The notes under the pieces were generated by a model, which was given only the letters and a program-made list of their open reading frames with translations, searched no databases and was not told the origin of the DNA. This document shows, piece after piece, positions 30,463 to 36,765 of a DNA stretch of 36,765 nucleotides (position 1 is the stretch's first letter; each line of letters starts with the position of its first letter). The position numbers and the translations under genes were made by a program. The stretch covers positions 1 through 36,765 of the IMG/VR virus record IMGVR_UViG_3300003324_001329. One strand, given 5' to 3'. The DNA comes from a virus.

Positions 30463-30502
30463 GGGCGGCTGCTGAAAGTTCCGTTGCAGCCGCCCCTTTT
30501 TT
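30463..30502 (+). terminator. Rho-independent terminator between convergent operons
   Basis: GGGCGGCTGC (30463-30472) pairs perfectly with GCAGCCGCCC (30486-30495) across a 13-base loop, followed by C and six Ts (30497-30502). It lies 70 bp after the Ig-like gene and 14 bp before the end of the minus-strand operon, so it should end the + strand transcript. On the minus strand no T-run follows the stem, so it is probably one-directional. Confidence 0.85.
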
Positions 30503-30515
30503 GTCTGCGATTAAC

Positions 30516-30827
30516 CTATTTCTTTTTCTTCCGCCGCTGATGCGGTTTTTTCTTCCGGGTTTTGTTGCCGTACGGCCCCCACACGTGTTTATTGTGCCAG
30601 CGGATAAATGCCTTGAGGAAATTTACGTCCGCCCCGGTCGCTTCATCGATCAGTTTATCTATCGGACTACGGGCCGGTACCCAGGCAACGCCGGTATCCT
30701 CGGTAAATGCCTGCATTATTTCCGGTTTACCCAAGGCAAACCGAATTGAGCCGAGCCATGCCGGGGTGACATATTCCGGCGTGTCCTTCGGGCGCAGTTT
30801 ATTGATATCGAACGGCTTGTCAGCCAT
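30516..30827 (-). CDS. Small basic hypothetical protein, last gene of minus-strand operon
   Basis: I chose the ATG at 30827 (MADKPFDINKLRPKD); upstream in-frame codons lie inside the preceding gene. The protein has 103 residues. The body is polar (YVTPAWLGSIRFALGKPEIM, DKLIDEATGADVNFLKAFIR). It ends in a strongly basic tail of about 15 residues (KTRKKKPHQRRKKKK), which suggests nucleic-acid contact. Its start overlaps the end of the upstream gene by 8 bp. No family is recognised. Confidence 0.6.
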   Translation of the reverse strand: MADKPFDINKLRPKDTPEYVTPAWLGSIRFALGKPEIMQAFTEDTGVAWVPARSPIDKLIDEATGADVNFLKAFIRWHNKHVWGPYGNKTRKKKPHQRRKKKK

Positions 30828-31083
30828 TTTTCTTCCACAATTCAGCCGCCCGCTGCAATTGTTCACTGGCGGTCCAGGGTTTTTTCGCTTGCTGATAAAC
30901 TAAATCCACCGCTTCGGCGTCGGTGGTACTTTCGCCTTTCAGCCAGCGACCCGACGGATGGATGAACAGCCAAAAGGTGTAGAGTTTACCGTCCAAATGA
31001 TAATCATTGTGGACAGCGACGCGCCAATTCTCCGCGCGCAATTCCCGCAACTGGCGGATAAACAATTCTTCCGATAGAGTCAT
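30820..31083 (-). CDS. Small hypothetical protein, paralogue of 31080-31325
   Basis: I chose the ATG at 31083, which overlaps the upstream stop in an ATGA. The protein has 87 residues. The order is helix, strand (NWRVAVHNDYHLDGKLYTFW), LFIHPSGRWLKG, T.AEAVDLVYQQA. The same order of W-(R/T)-VA-(V/L)-H, then L.(I/L)H.SG.W, then T.(A/T)EA is found in its upstream neighbour, so the two are a tandem duplication. Function is unknown. Confidence 0.65.
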   Translation of the reverse strand: MTLSEELFIRQLRELRAENWRVAVHNDYHLDGKLYTFWLFIHPSGRWLKGESTTDAEAVDLVYQQAKKPWTASEQLQRAAELWKKNG

Positions 31084-31325
31084 TTTTCCCTCGCTGCGGC
31101 CATTAAACCTTCGGCCAATTCCACTAGCGGTTGCCGCGCCTTTAAGGCATCGGCCAGATTTTCCAGCGCCTCGGTTTCGCTCTGCCCGCTGGCTTGCACC
31201 CACACCCCGCTGCGATGCAACAATAAATATTTGACATAGCGATAAGTGGCTTTGCGTGGTTGGGTTTCATGCAACGCCACCGTCCAGCCATTTTTCAGCG
31301 CGTGTTGCAGGATTTGCTGGGGCAA
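31080..31325 (-). CDS. Small hypothetical protein with TTG start
   Basis: The protein has 81 residues. The start codon is TTG at 31325, directly after the upstream stop (TAATTG), with CAGGAGAAATAA as a strong ribosome-binding site 7-8 bases before it. No in-frame ATG fits. The body shows NGWTVALHE, YVKYLLLHRSGVWVQASG, and SETEALENLADALKARQP, paralogous to the 30820-31083 protein. It probably forms a small strand-helix unit. Function is unknown. Confidence 0.62.
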   Translation of the reverse strand: MPQQILQHALKNGWTVALHETQPRKATYRYVKYLLLHRSGVWVQASGQSETEALENLADALKARQPLVELAEGLMAAAREK

Positions 31326-32042
31326 TTATTTCTCCTGTTGCCATTTCTGCTGTTCCGCTATTGCTTCGGCAATGCCGGCTTGCCAATCCGGTTTGGCCGG
31401 CATTTTACCATAAATATAATCGAAAATGTGCTGGGGAATAATGTGCATTCGCTTGTGGTTGAGCAGATAATTGATTTCTGCCTCGCGCTGGCGCACCGCT
31501 TGTGCTTCCGGGCCAGAAAAAACTGCGGTGCCGCTGCCCCCGCCGAGCGGATGCGCGCCGGAGAGGTATTCCACCGTCAGCATATTCATATTATCTTTGC
31601 CGTCCGGCATTTTGGAGCCAGGAAAGAAATTCGCCACCATGCCGGGGATTCGTGGATGCGGCACTGATTCGCTATCCGCTTCGCTGGCCGATTTGATTAT
31701 CGTCGGTACTCCGTTGCCCAGGCGCAGTTTTAATAAATTCGCCAGGACTCTCACCGCCGGCAGCCGGGTAAGTGGGAACGAGGCGATGTACCAATCCAAT
31801 TCCTGCCAGTTGATATTGTGCAGGGTGAATAAATTCGCCTGTTTAGTGCCGGGCCGGTACCAATAATTCTCCAATGCCGCCAGAAAACTAATCACCCCAG
31901 GGCGAATTTCCATCATCACCAGATGCGCCTTGGTCGGATCGGTGACGCGGGCTTGATAATCCGCATCATTGGATATTTCCACCAGTCCATGTGGAAAATT
32001 CACCCGCTTGTGGTACCACTGATAAATTTCATCCTCATTCAT
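31326..32042 (-). CDS. Hypothetical protein, largest of minus-strand operon
   Basis: The protein has 238 residues, with AGGAAGGATGATGGCAG upstream of its ATG. It appears globular alpha/beta (LVEISNDADYQARVTDP, HLVMMEIRPGVISFLAALEN, WQELDWYIASFPLTRLPAVR), then a Gly/Ser loop (GAHPLGGGSGTAVFSGP) and C-terminal helices (REAEINYLLNHKRMHIIP). It has no cysteines, metal motif or membrane segment. I do not recognise a family. Confidence 0.65.
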   Translation of the reverse strand: MNEDEIYQWYHKRVNFPHGLVEISNDADYQARVTDPTKAHLVMMEIRPGVISFLAALENYWYRPGTKQANLFTLHNINWQELDWYIASFPLTRLPAVRVLANLLKLRLGNGVPTIIKSASEADSESVPHPRIPGMVANFFPGSKMPDGKDNMNMLTVEYLSGAHPLGGGSGTAVFSGPEAQAVRQREAEINYLLNHKRMHIIPQHIFDYIYGKMPAKPDWQAGIAEAIAEQQKWQQEK

Positions 32043-32057
32043 CTGCCATCATCCTTC

Positions 32058-32315
32058 CTATTGAACATTTATCTGCTCGTTGATCCATTCAAGAGCCATA
32101 TTATAGTTATGGTTATGGGTATTCGGAACTTCGCCAGACCACACCAAATCAGCAGCAATTAAATCATCGTTATCCAGGTAGCGATAGAGTCCGGTTTTAC
32201 GAATTTTCTTAAATGCCCATCCACCATTGATAACCAAATAGTGTCCAGATTCTAGTTTTTCGCACCATATAAGGACGTGTTTTTGTCCCTTAATTGCAAA
32301 TCCGTATTCCATCAT
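32058..32315 (-). CDS. Small hypothetical protein, AT-rich
   Basis: The protein has 85 residues. It starts at ATG 32315 or the next codon, ATG 32312; the first overlaps the upstream stop by one base (TAATG). It shows strands and Trp-rich segments (HVLIWCEKLESGHYLVINGG, WAFKKIRKTGLYRYLDNDD). Base composition is clearly more AT-rich than the neighbouring genes, which suggests separate origin. Function is unknown. Confidence 0.62.
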   Translation of the reverse strand: MMEYGFAIKGQKHVLIWCEKLESGHYLVINGGWAFKKIRKTGLYRYLDNDDLIAADLVWSGEVPNTHNHNYNMALEWINEQINVQ

Positions 32316-32761
32316 TAACTCCGCTTATGGGTAGCAGCAATTGCGGCTTTAAGTATTTTACTGTCGTTGGATACCTTAATGCGGCTTTCCGCCTGGAAGG
32401 CAGCGAATGCGCCTTCGACAGCCACACCCACGATCAGCACATCGCGTGGCGAATAATCCCCGACGCTGAGTAGGGTGCGATAGATTTTGCGTGCCTCTTT
32501 CCAGGCATCGCGGATTTTTCGCGGCCCCAGGAAACCGAGTTTTTGCAGCATGAATGGCTGCCGCTTAGAGCGCCACAGCAATAATAATTCGTAGCGCGCG
32601 GTGTTTTTATTAATCCGTACCACCTTGGGGATCACCCGTGGCTTGTCGCCGCCCTGGTACAGCTTGGGATCGATGCCGGCGGCATTTTTAACTACCTTTT
32701 TAGTGCGGCTTTTTTCTGGCTCTTGCCGACGGGTTTTTGATTGTACAGCGTTTTTAGGCAT
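32315..32761 (-). CDS. Basic hypothetical protein
   Basis: The protein has 148 residues. The first 30 residues are strongly basic (KTRRQEPEKSRTKKVVKN). The rest is helical and hydrophobic in places (YELLLLWRSKRQPFMLQKLG, DVLIVGVAVEGAFAAFQAES) but not membrane-like. The gene start lies inside the 3' end of the upstream gene in another frame, a 70-bp overlap. The family is not recognised. Confidence 0.6.
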   Translation of the reverse strand: MPKNAVQSKTRRQEPEKSRTKKVVKNAAGIDPKLYQGGDKPRVIPKVVRINKNTARYELLLLWRSKRQPFMLQKLGFLGPRKIRDAWKEARKIYRTLLSVGDYSPRDVLIVGVAVEGAFAAFQAESRIKVSNDSKILKAAIAATHKRS

Positions 32762-33069
32762 ATCTCACCCCCGAAATATTCATTGAACGGTTGCTGCAAG
32801 TGCGACCAACAGACGGTTTTAATCCGCAATCGCTCGCGCCGCTGGCGCCAGATTATCAACTCGTAGCCGTGGCGGCTGATTTTCAGCAGCACTTTTTGCC
32901 CGCGTTTGCGAAACCGCCAATAACTGCGCTGGAACACCCACGGGCATTTATTCACCCGATAATCTTTCGTCCATTTATCCGCCCGATGAAAACCGAGCCG
33001 GCGCAGTTGCCGGCAGTACGGCCATAGATCGGAGCGGCGCATTTCGGCACGGGTTAATTCAGCTTGCAT
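32692..33069 (-). CDS. Arg/Trp-rich hypothetical protein, first gene of minus-strand operon
   Basis: I chose the ATG at 33069 because GGAGGCAAGACC sits just upstream and because it is 27 bases downstream of the predicted transcription start; the longer frame would cross the promoter. The protein has 125 residues, very basic and aromatic (LWPYCRQLRRLGFHRADKWT, VFQRSYWRFRKRGQKVLLKI, ELIIWRQRRERLRIK). It is likely a small beta-rich nucleic-acid or ribosome-binding protein; no family is known to me. Its 3' end overlaps the next gene by 70 bp. Confidence 0.6.
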   Translation of the reverse strand: MQAELTRAEMRRSDLWPYCRQLRRLGFHRADKWTKDYRVNKCPWVFQRSYWRFRKRGQKVLLKISRHGYELIIWRQRRERLRIKTVCWSHLQQPFNEYFGGEICLKTLYNQKPVGKSQKKAALKR

Positions 33070-33102
33070 GGTCTTGCCTCCGCATGGATTACCTCCCAAG
33101 CC

Positions 33103-33131
33103 AGTGTAAACCCATACTCGCCTCCTGTCAA
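33103..33131 (-). promoter_or_regulatory. Sigma-70-like promoter of the minus-strand operon
   Basis: Read on the minus strand, a perfect TTGACA (33131 down to 33126) is separated by exactly 17 bases from TACACT (33108 down to 33103), which matches the -10 consensus at four of six positions, including T1, A2 and T6. Transcription would start near 33096. The ribosome-binding site and ATG of the first gene lie about 27 bases downstream. It is a host-polymerase-type promoter, so the operon may be expressed early. Confidence 0.75.
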
Positions 33132-33403
33132 GCCGGAGTGCCTGGGGTACTGCCAAGCCGTTGCGCAATCTTATCTATCCTGGGTGGAGTTGACATACCT
33201 CCAAGGCTACTTTACCGGATTATTTTCGGATTATTTCCGGCCGATGCCACCATTCTATCCCACACGGTTGGTGGGTTTTTCGCTTGTCAGGGATTTAATC
33301 AATAATTTGCTTTTGTTCCCGCCTAATTTTGGTAAATTCCCGGCAATTTCGCAGGAGAGCGGAGCCAATAATGCGCTACATCACCCCATTGGAGCAAGGA
33401 TAA
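33132..33403 (+). promoter_or_regulatory. Divergent intergenic region upstream of scaffold and capsid genes
   Basis: This stretch has no convincing gene of normal length. It contains TTGACA at 33190-33195 on the + strand without a good -10 at 17 bases; a weak hairpin CCCAC/GTGGG (33259-33263 with 33271-33275) followed by five Ts; a TTTGGTAAATT element (33328-33338) resembling an extended -10; and a possible 10-codon leader peptide (33371-33403) ending one base before the scaffold ATG. A late promoter for the capsid operon is expected here, but the exact site is not clear. Confidence 0.4.
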
Positions 33404-35203
33404 ATGCGAAACCGACCGAAGATTTGTGTCGCCATTGATCGCGACGCCCCCAACAAGGCGATGATTAATGTCGGGTATTATAAATGCCCGCAGACCGGCC
33501 GCCGGCTGGCGGTTAATCATACCCTGGCGCCTTTTTCTCCGTTCAGCGGCCGCAACCTCAAGCAGATTGCCAAGCAAATCGTGCCGCTGCCGGTGAAGGA
33601 AATTCGCACCGATTTGGTGCCGGCGGGTATTTGCTCGACCTGTGAGGGTCAGCATTATATGTACGCCAGCGATGCGCGGGCATTGAATAACAAGCGCATC
33701 CACTGCACCATCTGCAACAGCAAATTCCGCGTGCGCGCCGACGATGCCGCCCTGGCCGAGCGGATGGCGGCGGAAAATGATAAGCGGCCGCCGGCGCAAT
33801 TCCCCGAGCATGACAGCGACGACCGCGCCCAGCGTGATTTCGGCGACGAGGATAATTCCAGCGACGAGGATAATTCCTTCGCTGATCCCGATGCTGAACA
33901 GCAGCAGCCGGAGGAAAATCCCAAGCGGCGCCAGCAAGCGCAGGAAAATTCCAAGCGCCGGCAAAATCCGCAGGATAATCCGGACGGCAATCGGGACAAT
34001 AACCGCAACCGGCGAGCCGAACGCGGTGAGCCGGATCGGCAGCGGCAGAATAATAAGCAGCCGGCGCTGGCGGCGGCGGACGACAACGACGATAATAACA
34101 ACGACGACGAAAACGAGGATTTCGCCGCCGACAACGATGACAACAACGACGATTTCGCCACTGGCAACGATAACAACAATAATAATGACGACGCCAGCAT
34201 TCAGGAAACGCCAACTCCGGCACCGGGTATCACCCCCGCCCCGGACGCACCCTTGGCGCAACCGACCGGCGAAAATGCCCCGGTGACGGATAATGCCACC
34301 GGCGATGACGATAATAATAACGACGACAACAACGATGACGATGAAAACGAGGACGAAGATATCGGTACCTCGGAAATCGTCTCGGCCAAGGCCCGCCGCG
34401 TCAAGGTTAATGCCTTCGCCCGCGCTGGTGGCCTCACTGGCAAGTCGGTGCATTTCGTGCAAGTGCATCCGCGCCTGGGATTAATCCTCGCTGACGATCA
34501 GCCGGTGATTAAACTCGACGCCGACAAGGCCGGGGAAAACGAAAAGCTGTTCGCTGACGGCGATGATTTATCCCGCGCGGTGCAGGCGATTATCGACGCG
34601 GAGGAAAATCCCCAGCCGGAGCATTTCGCCAAGCTCGGCGGCGAGGCGATTGAATATGATGTGCCCGTCGCGGACGCGATCAAGCAGCGGATTAATGACG
34701 GGGTGGAAGCCGTCACCGCGGCCTACCGCGAGCAGCGCGATAATCTCAACGACGAAATGCGCGCCTGTATTTCCATCGCCGCATTAATCGTGCATAAGGG
34801 CATGGACAAGGATTTATCCAACCCGCTACGTGATGCCTTCGTCGGCGCCTTGACCAAGGTTAATGTGCGCAATCCGGAAAATCTGGTGGACGCGGTGTTT
34901 GCCGAAGCCTCGGAACCGTACATCAAGACGGTGCTGGCCAAGGCGAATGATTTACTCGCCAAGCCGCTGGAAGCCCGCAACGAAATCGCTCGCTTCGCCG
35001 AACGCGCCACCTATCAGGCCAGCGCCAGCAGCGATAATAACGAGCACGCGGAAAAATTCGCCCGCGCCAGCGTGCCGTTATCCACTGCCGCCGATGCCAC
35101 CCCACCGGTGAATAATCCGCCACCGGCGCGGCATTTGCCGGCCACCGCGGCAGCGGCGCAAACCCCCTCGGTGCGGCACTTCCGCGAATTGCTGCGTCGT
35201 TAA
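33404..35203 (+). CDS. Acidic low-complexity scaffold/prohead-core-like protein with N-terminal zinc-finger-like segment
   Basis: The protein has 599 residues, with TTGGAGCAAGGATAA upstream. Residues 29-110 include YYKCPQTGRR, then ICSTCEGQHYMY and IHCTICNSKFRV, a CxxC...CxxC pair typical of a zinc ribbon. Residues about 130-330 are an extreme Asp/Asn/Glu low-complexity region with Arg/Gln interludes (for example DDNDDNNNDDENEDF). Residues about 335-600 are an ordered helical domain ending in FRELLRR. High acidity, length, low complexity and a position two genes before the capsid gene suggest a scaffold or prohead-core protein, degraded by the protease at 22939. NAFARAGG near 345 could be a cleavage site; that is speculative. 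Confidence 0.55.
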   Translation: MRNRPKICVAIDRDAPNKAMINVGYYKCPQTGRRLAVNHTLAPFSPFSGRNLKQIAKQIVPLPVKEIRTDLVPAGICSTCEGQHYMYASDARALNNKRIHCTICNSKFRVRADDAALAERMAAENDKRPPAQFPEHDSDDRAQRDFGDEDNSSDEDNSFADPDAEQQQPEENPKRRQQAQENSKRRQNPQDNPDGNRDNNRNRRAERGEPDRQRQNNKQPALAAADDNDDNNNDDENEDFAADNDDNNDDFATGNDNNNNNDDASIQETPTPAPGITPAPDAPLAQPTGENAPVTDNATGDDDNNNDDNNDDDENEDEDIGTSEIVSAKARRVKVNAFARAGGLTGKSVHFVQVHPRLGLILADDQPVIKLDADKAGENEKLFADGDDLSRAVQAIIDAEENPQPEHFAKLGGEAIEYDVPVADAIKQRINDGVEAVTAAYREQRDNLNDEMRACISIAALIVHKGMDKDLSNPLRDAFVGALTKVNVRNPENLVDAVFAEASEPYIKTVLAKANDLLAKPLEARNEIARFAERATYQASASSDNNEHAEKFARASVPLSTAADATPPVNNPPPARHLPATAAAAQTPSVRHFRELLRR

Positions 35204-35259
35204 TTCCAACCAGGAAATTTCCTTAACCCTCGGAATTTCCACCCAGGAGTAATTAAACC

Positions 35260-35970
35260 ATGATGTCAGTTTCTCGCTCCCGCTGGCTGGGCATTGATTC
35301 GTGGGCCGGACAGCCGCTTTATTCGCTGGCCCCGGCCATCGAGGAAGGCATGGCGCTGTGTGCGGTGATGGAAAACGGTTTTTCCTGCGCCACGATTTTA
35401 TCCAGCCCCGGCAGCTCGGATATTTTCCTCGGCTTCGCCTACAACTATTACACCCGCCCGACGCAACTGATAGCGGTGGAAACTTTCACCGTGCCGGCCA
35501 GCCCTGGCCCCTACACCATCACCCTGTCGAACACGCCGCTTAATCCGACGACCGGGGTGCTGGTCAAGGATGCGTCGAATAACGTATTCCCGTACGACTC
35601 CACCCCGGACGGCACCGATTATAATATCAGCGGCACCACGCTGACGTTTAATGCGGCGGACGCCGGGAAGGTGGTGACGGTGACGTACGCTTATTCACCG
35701 TCGGCGGCGCAAATCCAATATGCCTTCGGTGATGCGTTCGCCAACGCTTCCGCCTCGGCTGTTACCGGCACCATCGGATTAATTCGCCGTGGCCTGATTT
35801 ACACCACGAATTTCGATCCGGTGCAGGATTATCTGACCAATCCGACCCTGCGGGTGCAGGCCAACGGCATGGTCGGCGTCGGCGGCTCGGGTCCGCTGGT
35901 CAACGGCTACGTCTACGAAGTACCGTCGGCGGATAATCCGTACCTCGGTATTAACTTCTCCGCGGCGTAA
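35260..35970 (+). CDS. Beta-rich head decoration/stabilising-type protein
   Basis: The protein has 236 residues, with CCAGGAGTAATTAA upstream; ATG 35263 is an alternative second codon. The order is a short N-terminal strand region (AGQPLYSLAPAIEEGMALCA), then a Gly/Ser/Thr-rich beta segment (TFTVPASPGPYTITLSNTPL, TTGVLVKDAS, GKVVTVTYAYS), then a C-terminal segment (TNPTLRVQANGMVGVGGSGP). It is wedged between the scaffold-like and capsid genes, where head decoration, capsid-stabilising or minor head proteins usually sit. No family is named. It lacks a cargo leader. Confidence 0.6.
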   Translation: MMSVSRSRWLGIDSWAGQPLYSLAPAIEEGMALCAVMENGFSCATILSSPGSSDIFLGFAYNYYTRPTQLIAVETFTVPASPGPYTITLSNTPLNPTTGVLVKDASNNVFPYDSTPDGTDYNISGTTLTFNAADAGKVVTVTYAYSPSAAQIQYAFGDAFANASASAVTGTIGLIRRGLIYTTNFDPVQDYLTNPTLRVQANGMVGVGGSGPLVNGYVYEVPSADNPYLGINFSAA

Positions 35971-36001
35971 TTCCCTACTCCGGAAAATCCCACCAAGTCA
36001 C

Positions 36002-36026
36002 GGCCGGCTGAATAAAAACGCCGGCC
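36002..36026 (+). other. GC-rich hairpin in the leader of the capsid gene
   Basis: GGCCGGC (36002-36008) pairs with GCCGGCC (36020-36026) over an 11-base A-rich loop, then TCTT. It lies 19 bases before the capsid ATG (36046), just upstream of its ribosome-binding site (ATGGAGAAC). The short T-run makes it at most a weak terminator. It may be an mRNA stabiliser or a processing point that raises capsid message. Confidence 0.5.
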
Positions 36027-36045
36027 TCTTATGGAGAACAATTAA

Positions 36046-36765
36046 ATGCACGGCATCACTTTGCGTAATCCGCAGGCGCGGCCCCAGGGCATTCACCCGA
36101 CGGAAATGAAGCTGCGCAACGGCCAGGGTTCTTATCTGGTCGGCCGCGGCGGCGAGATTAATGCCAACGACAAGCGGGAATTGCTGCAAAATATCGCGGA
36201 ATTTTTCAACGCCATGTCGCGTGGCGAAGTACGCGCGTCCACCGGTGAGGACAGCGAACTCGACCGGCAGGCCGCCAAGCGCGAGCGCAAGGAAGCATTA
36301 ACTGCCGCTTATTACGAACAAGGCGGCCGCAGTTTCCAGGATATCGGCGTGGCTATCGGCGCGGAAATTTATGAAACCGCCAACCGCGACGGTTTCATGC
36401 GCCGGTTCCTCATGCGCGCCGACGTGGCGCAAGGCTCGGTGCCGCGCATTCGCTTCACCTGGAAAACCCAATTCGCCGTGGCGGCATCGTCGGCGACGCA
36501 AATTCAGCCGCTCATGGTCCGGTCGCGGTTTTTAATGCCGCCGGAATTTTATATCGAGGATTACGTGATGATCGAGGAGCGGGAAATTTCCCAATCCTCC
36601 GGCGATATTCTGGAAGAAAAGCTCCTGGAAGGCCAGGAAGCGATCATGGTGCAGGAGGATAAAATCTGGAAGCGGCTGGTGGACGCGCTGGTGGGCGCGG
36701 GCAATCAGCAGGTTAATATCATCGGCTCGTTTACCCCGGCAGCACTACAGGTGATGCGCAGCCAG
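36046..36765 (+). CDS. Major capsid protein, N-terminal 240 residues (3' end beyond window)
   Basis: The start ATG at 36046 follows TATGGAGAACAATTAA. Residues 1-60 form a helical N-arm-like region (EINANDKRELLQNIAEFFNA). Then AYYEQGGRSFQDIGVAIGAE (102-121) and a helix are followed by the strand GSVPRIRFTWKTQFAV, the long beta segment (SRFLMPPEFYIEDYVMIEER) and the spine-type helix (LLEGQEAIMVQEDKIWKRLV). This order fits HK97-fold capsid proteins of large phages, whose N-arm may be a cleaved propeptide. The scaffold-like and decoration-like genes upstream support it. The frame is open to the last base of the window. Confidence 0.7.
   Translation, partial: MHGITLRNPQARPQGIHPTEMKLRNGQGSYLVGRGGEINANDKRELLQNIAEFFNAMSRGEVRASTGEDSELDRQAAKRERKEALTAAYYEQGGRSFQDIGVAIGAEIYETANRDGFMRRFLMRADVAQGSVPRIRFTWKTQFAVAASSATQIQPLMVRSRFLMPPEFYIEDYVMIEEREISQSSGDILEEKLLEGQEAIMVQEDKIWKRLVDALVGAGNQQVNIIGSFTPAALQVMRSQ

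Noticed and set aside
33190-33218. Plus-strand promoter from the perfect TTGACA at 33190
   Set aside because: The hexamer at 17 bases is TACCGG, matching only two -10 positions. It is not enough to call alone.
33259-33280. CCCAC/GTGGG hairpin with five Ts as a terminator
   Set aside because: The stem is only 5 bp and there is no upstream + strand gene to terminate.
33558-34443. Long antisense and alternate frames across the scaffold gene
   Set aside because: They are by-products of the GAC/GAT/AAC/AAT-rich low-complexity coding region and translate to implausible repeats.

Overview
This window reads as part of the genome of a large tailed dsDNA phage (Caudoviricetes, probably a jumbo myovirus-like phage of a Gram-negative host). 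The evidence is a run of head genes in the expected order: a probable portal C-terminus at the left edge (1-687), a prohead protease (22939-23679), an acidic scaffold-like protein (33404-35203), a small beta-rich head protein (35260-35970) and the start of a major capsid protein running off the right edge (36046-36765). Genes are tightly packed, mostly on the + strand, with many ATGA, TAATG or 11-bp overlaps. A lipoprotein and a synthase/membrane-fusion exopolysaccharide pair point to a Gram-negative host. I saw no tRNA, rRNA, CRISPR array or insertion sequence.

The most striking feature lies between portal and protease. Seventeen otherwise unrelated proteins (886 to 22927) start with nearly the same 11-12 residues, consensus M-x-[IV]-x-R-R-L-x-x-F-A, followed by quite different bodies. 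The bodies I can recognise look like effectors: two paralogous PARP-like (H-Y-E) ADP-ribosyltransferases, a possible R-S-E type ADP-ribosyltransferase, a Nudix hydrolase, a C-H-D cysteine-peptidase or transglutaminase-like protein, one or two GNAT-like proteins, a KWCT/HEAT-repeat protein, an AT-hook protein, and proteins with recurrent phage domains of unknown function. The leader is conserved in protein but not in codons. The block sits next to a prohead protease. I infer that the leader is a capsid-targeting propeptide analogous to the N-terminal tag of T4 Alt and the T4 internal proteins, which would make this block a store of virion-packaged proteins injected into the host. That is inference, not proof.

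The leader block is interrupted at 5943-11980 by a leader-less cassette for extracellular polysaccharide: a TackOD1 zinc-ribbon protein with a C-terminal AGDEF (GGDEF-like) motif, a processive family-2 glycosyltransferase, an HlyD/Alg44-like membrane-fusion protein, a secreted-type glycoside-hydrolase-like TIM barrel with a lectin-like N-terminus, and an NAD-dependent sugar epimerase. It is a complete-looking, possibly c-di-GMP-linked, polysaccharide synthesis and export module on a phage genome.

Right of the protease come two tandem LamG-like proteins sharing an N-terminal domain, two small unknowns, a KOW plus SprT-like zinc protease, a 706-residue protein with a type IB topoisomerase catalytic core, and an Ig-like protein. 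A strong intrinsic terminator (30463-30502) closes this + strand run. A seven-gene minus-strand operon (30516-33069) of small unknown proteins follows, driven by a good sigma-70-like promoter (33103-33131). A 334-bp divergent intergenic region then leads into the scaffold and capsid genes.
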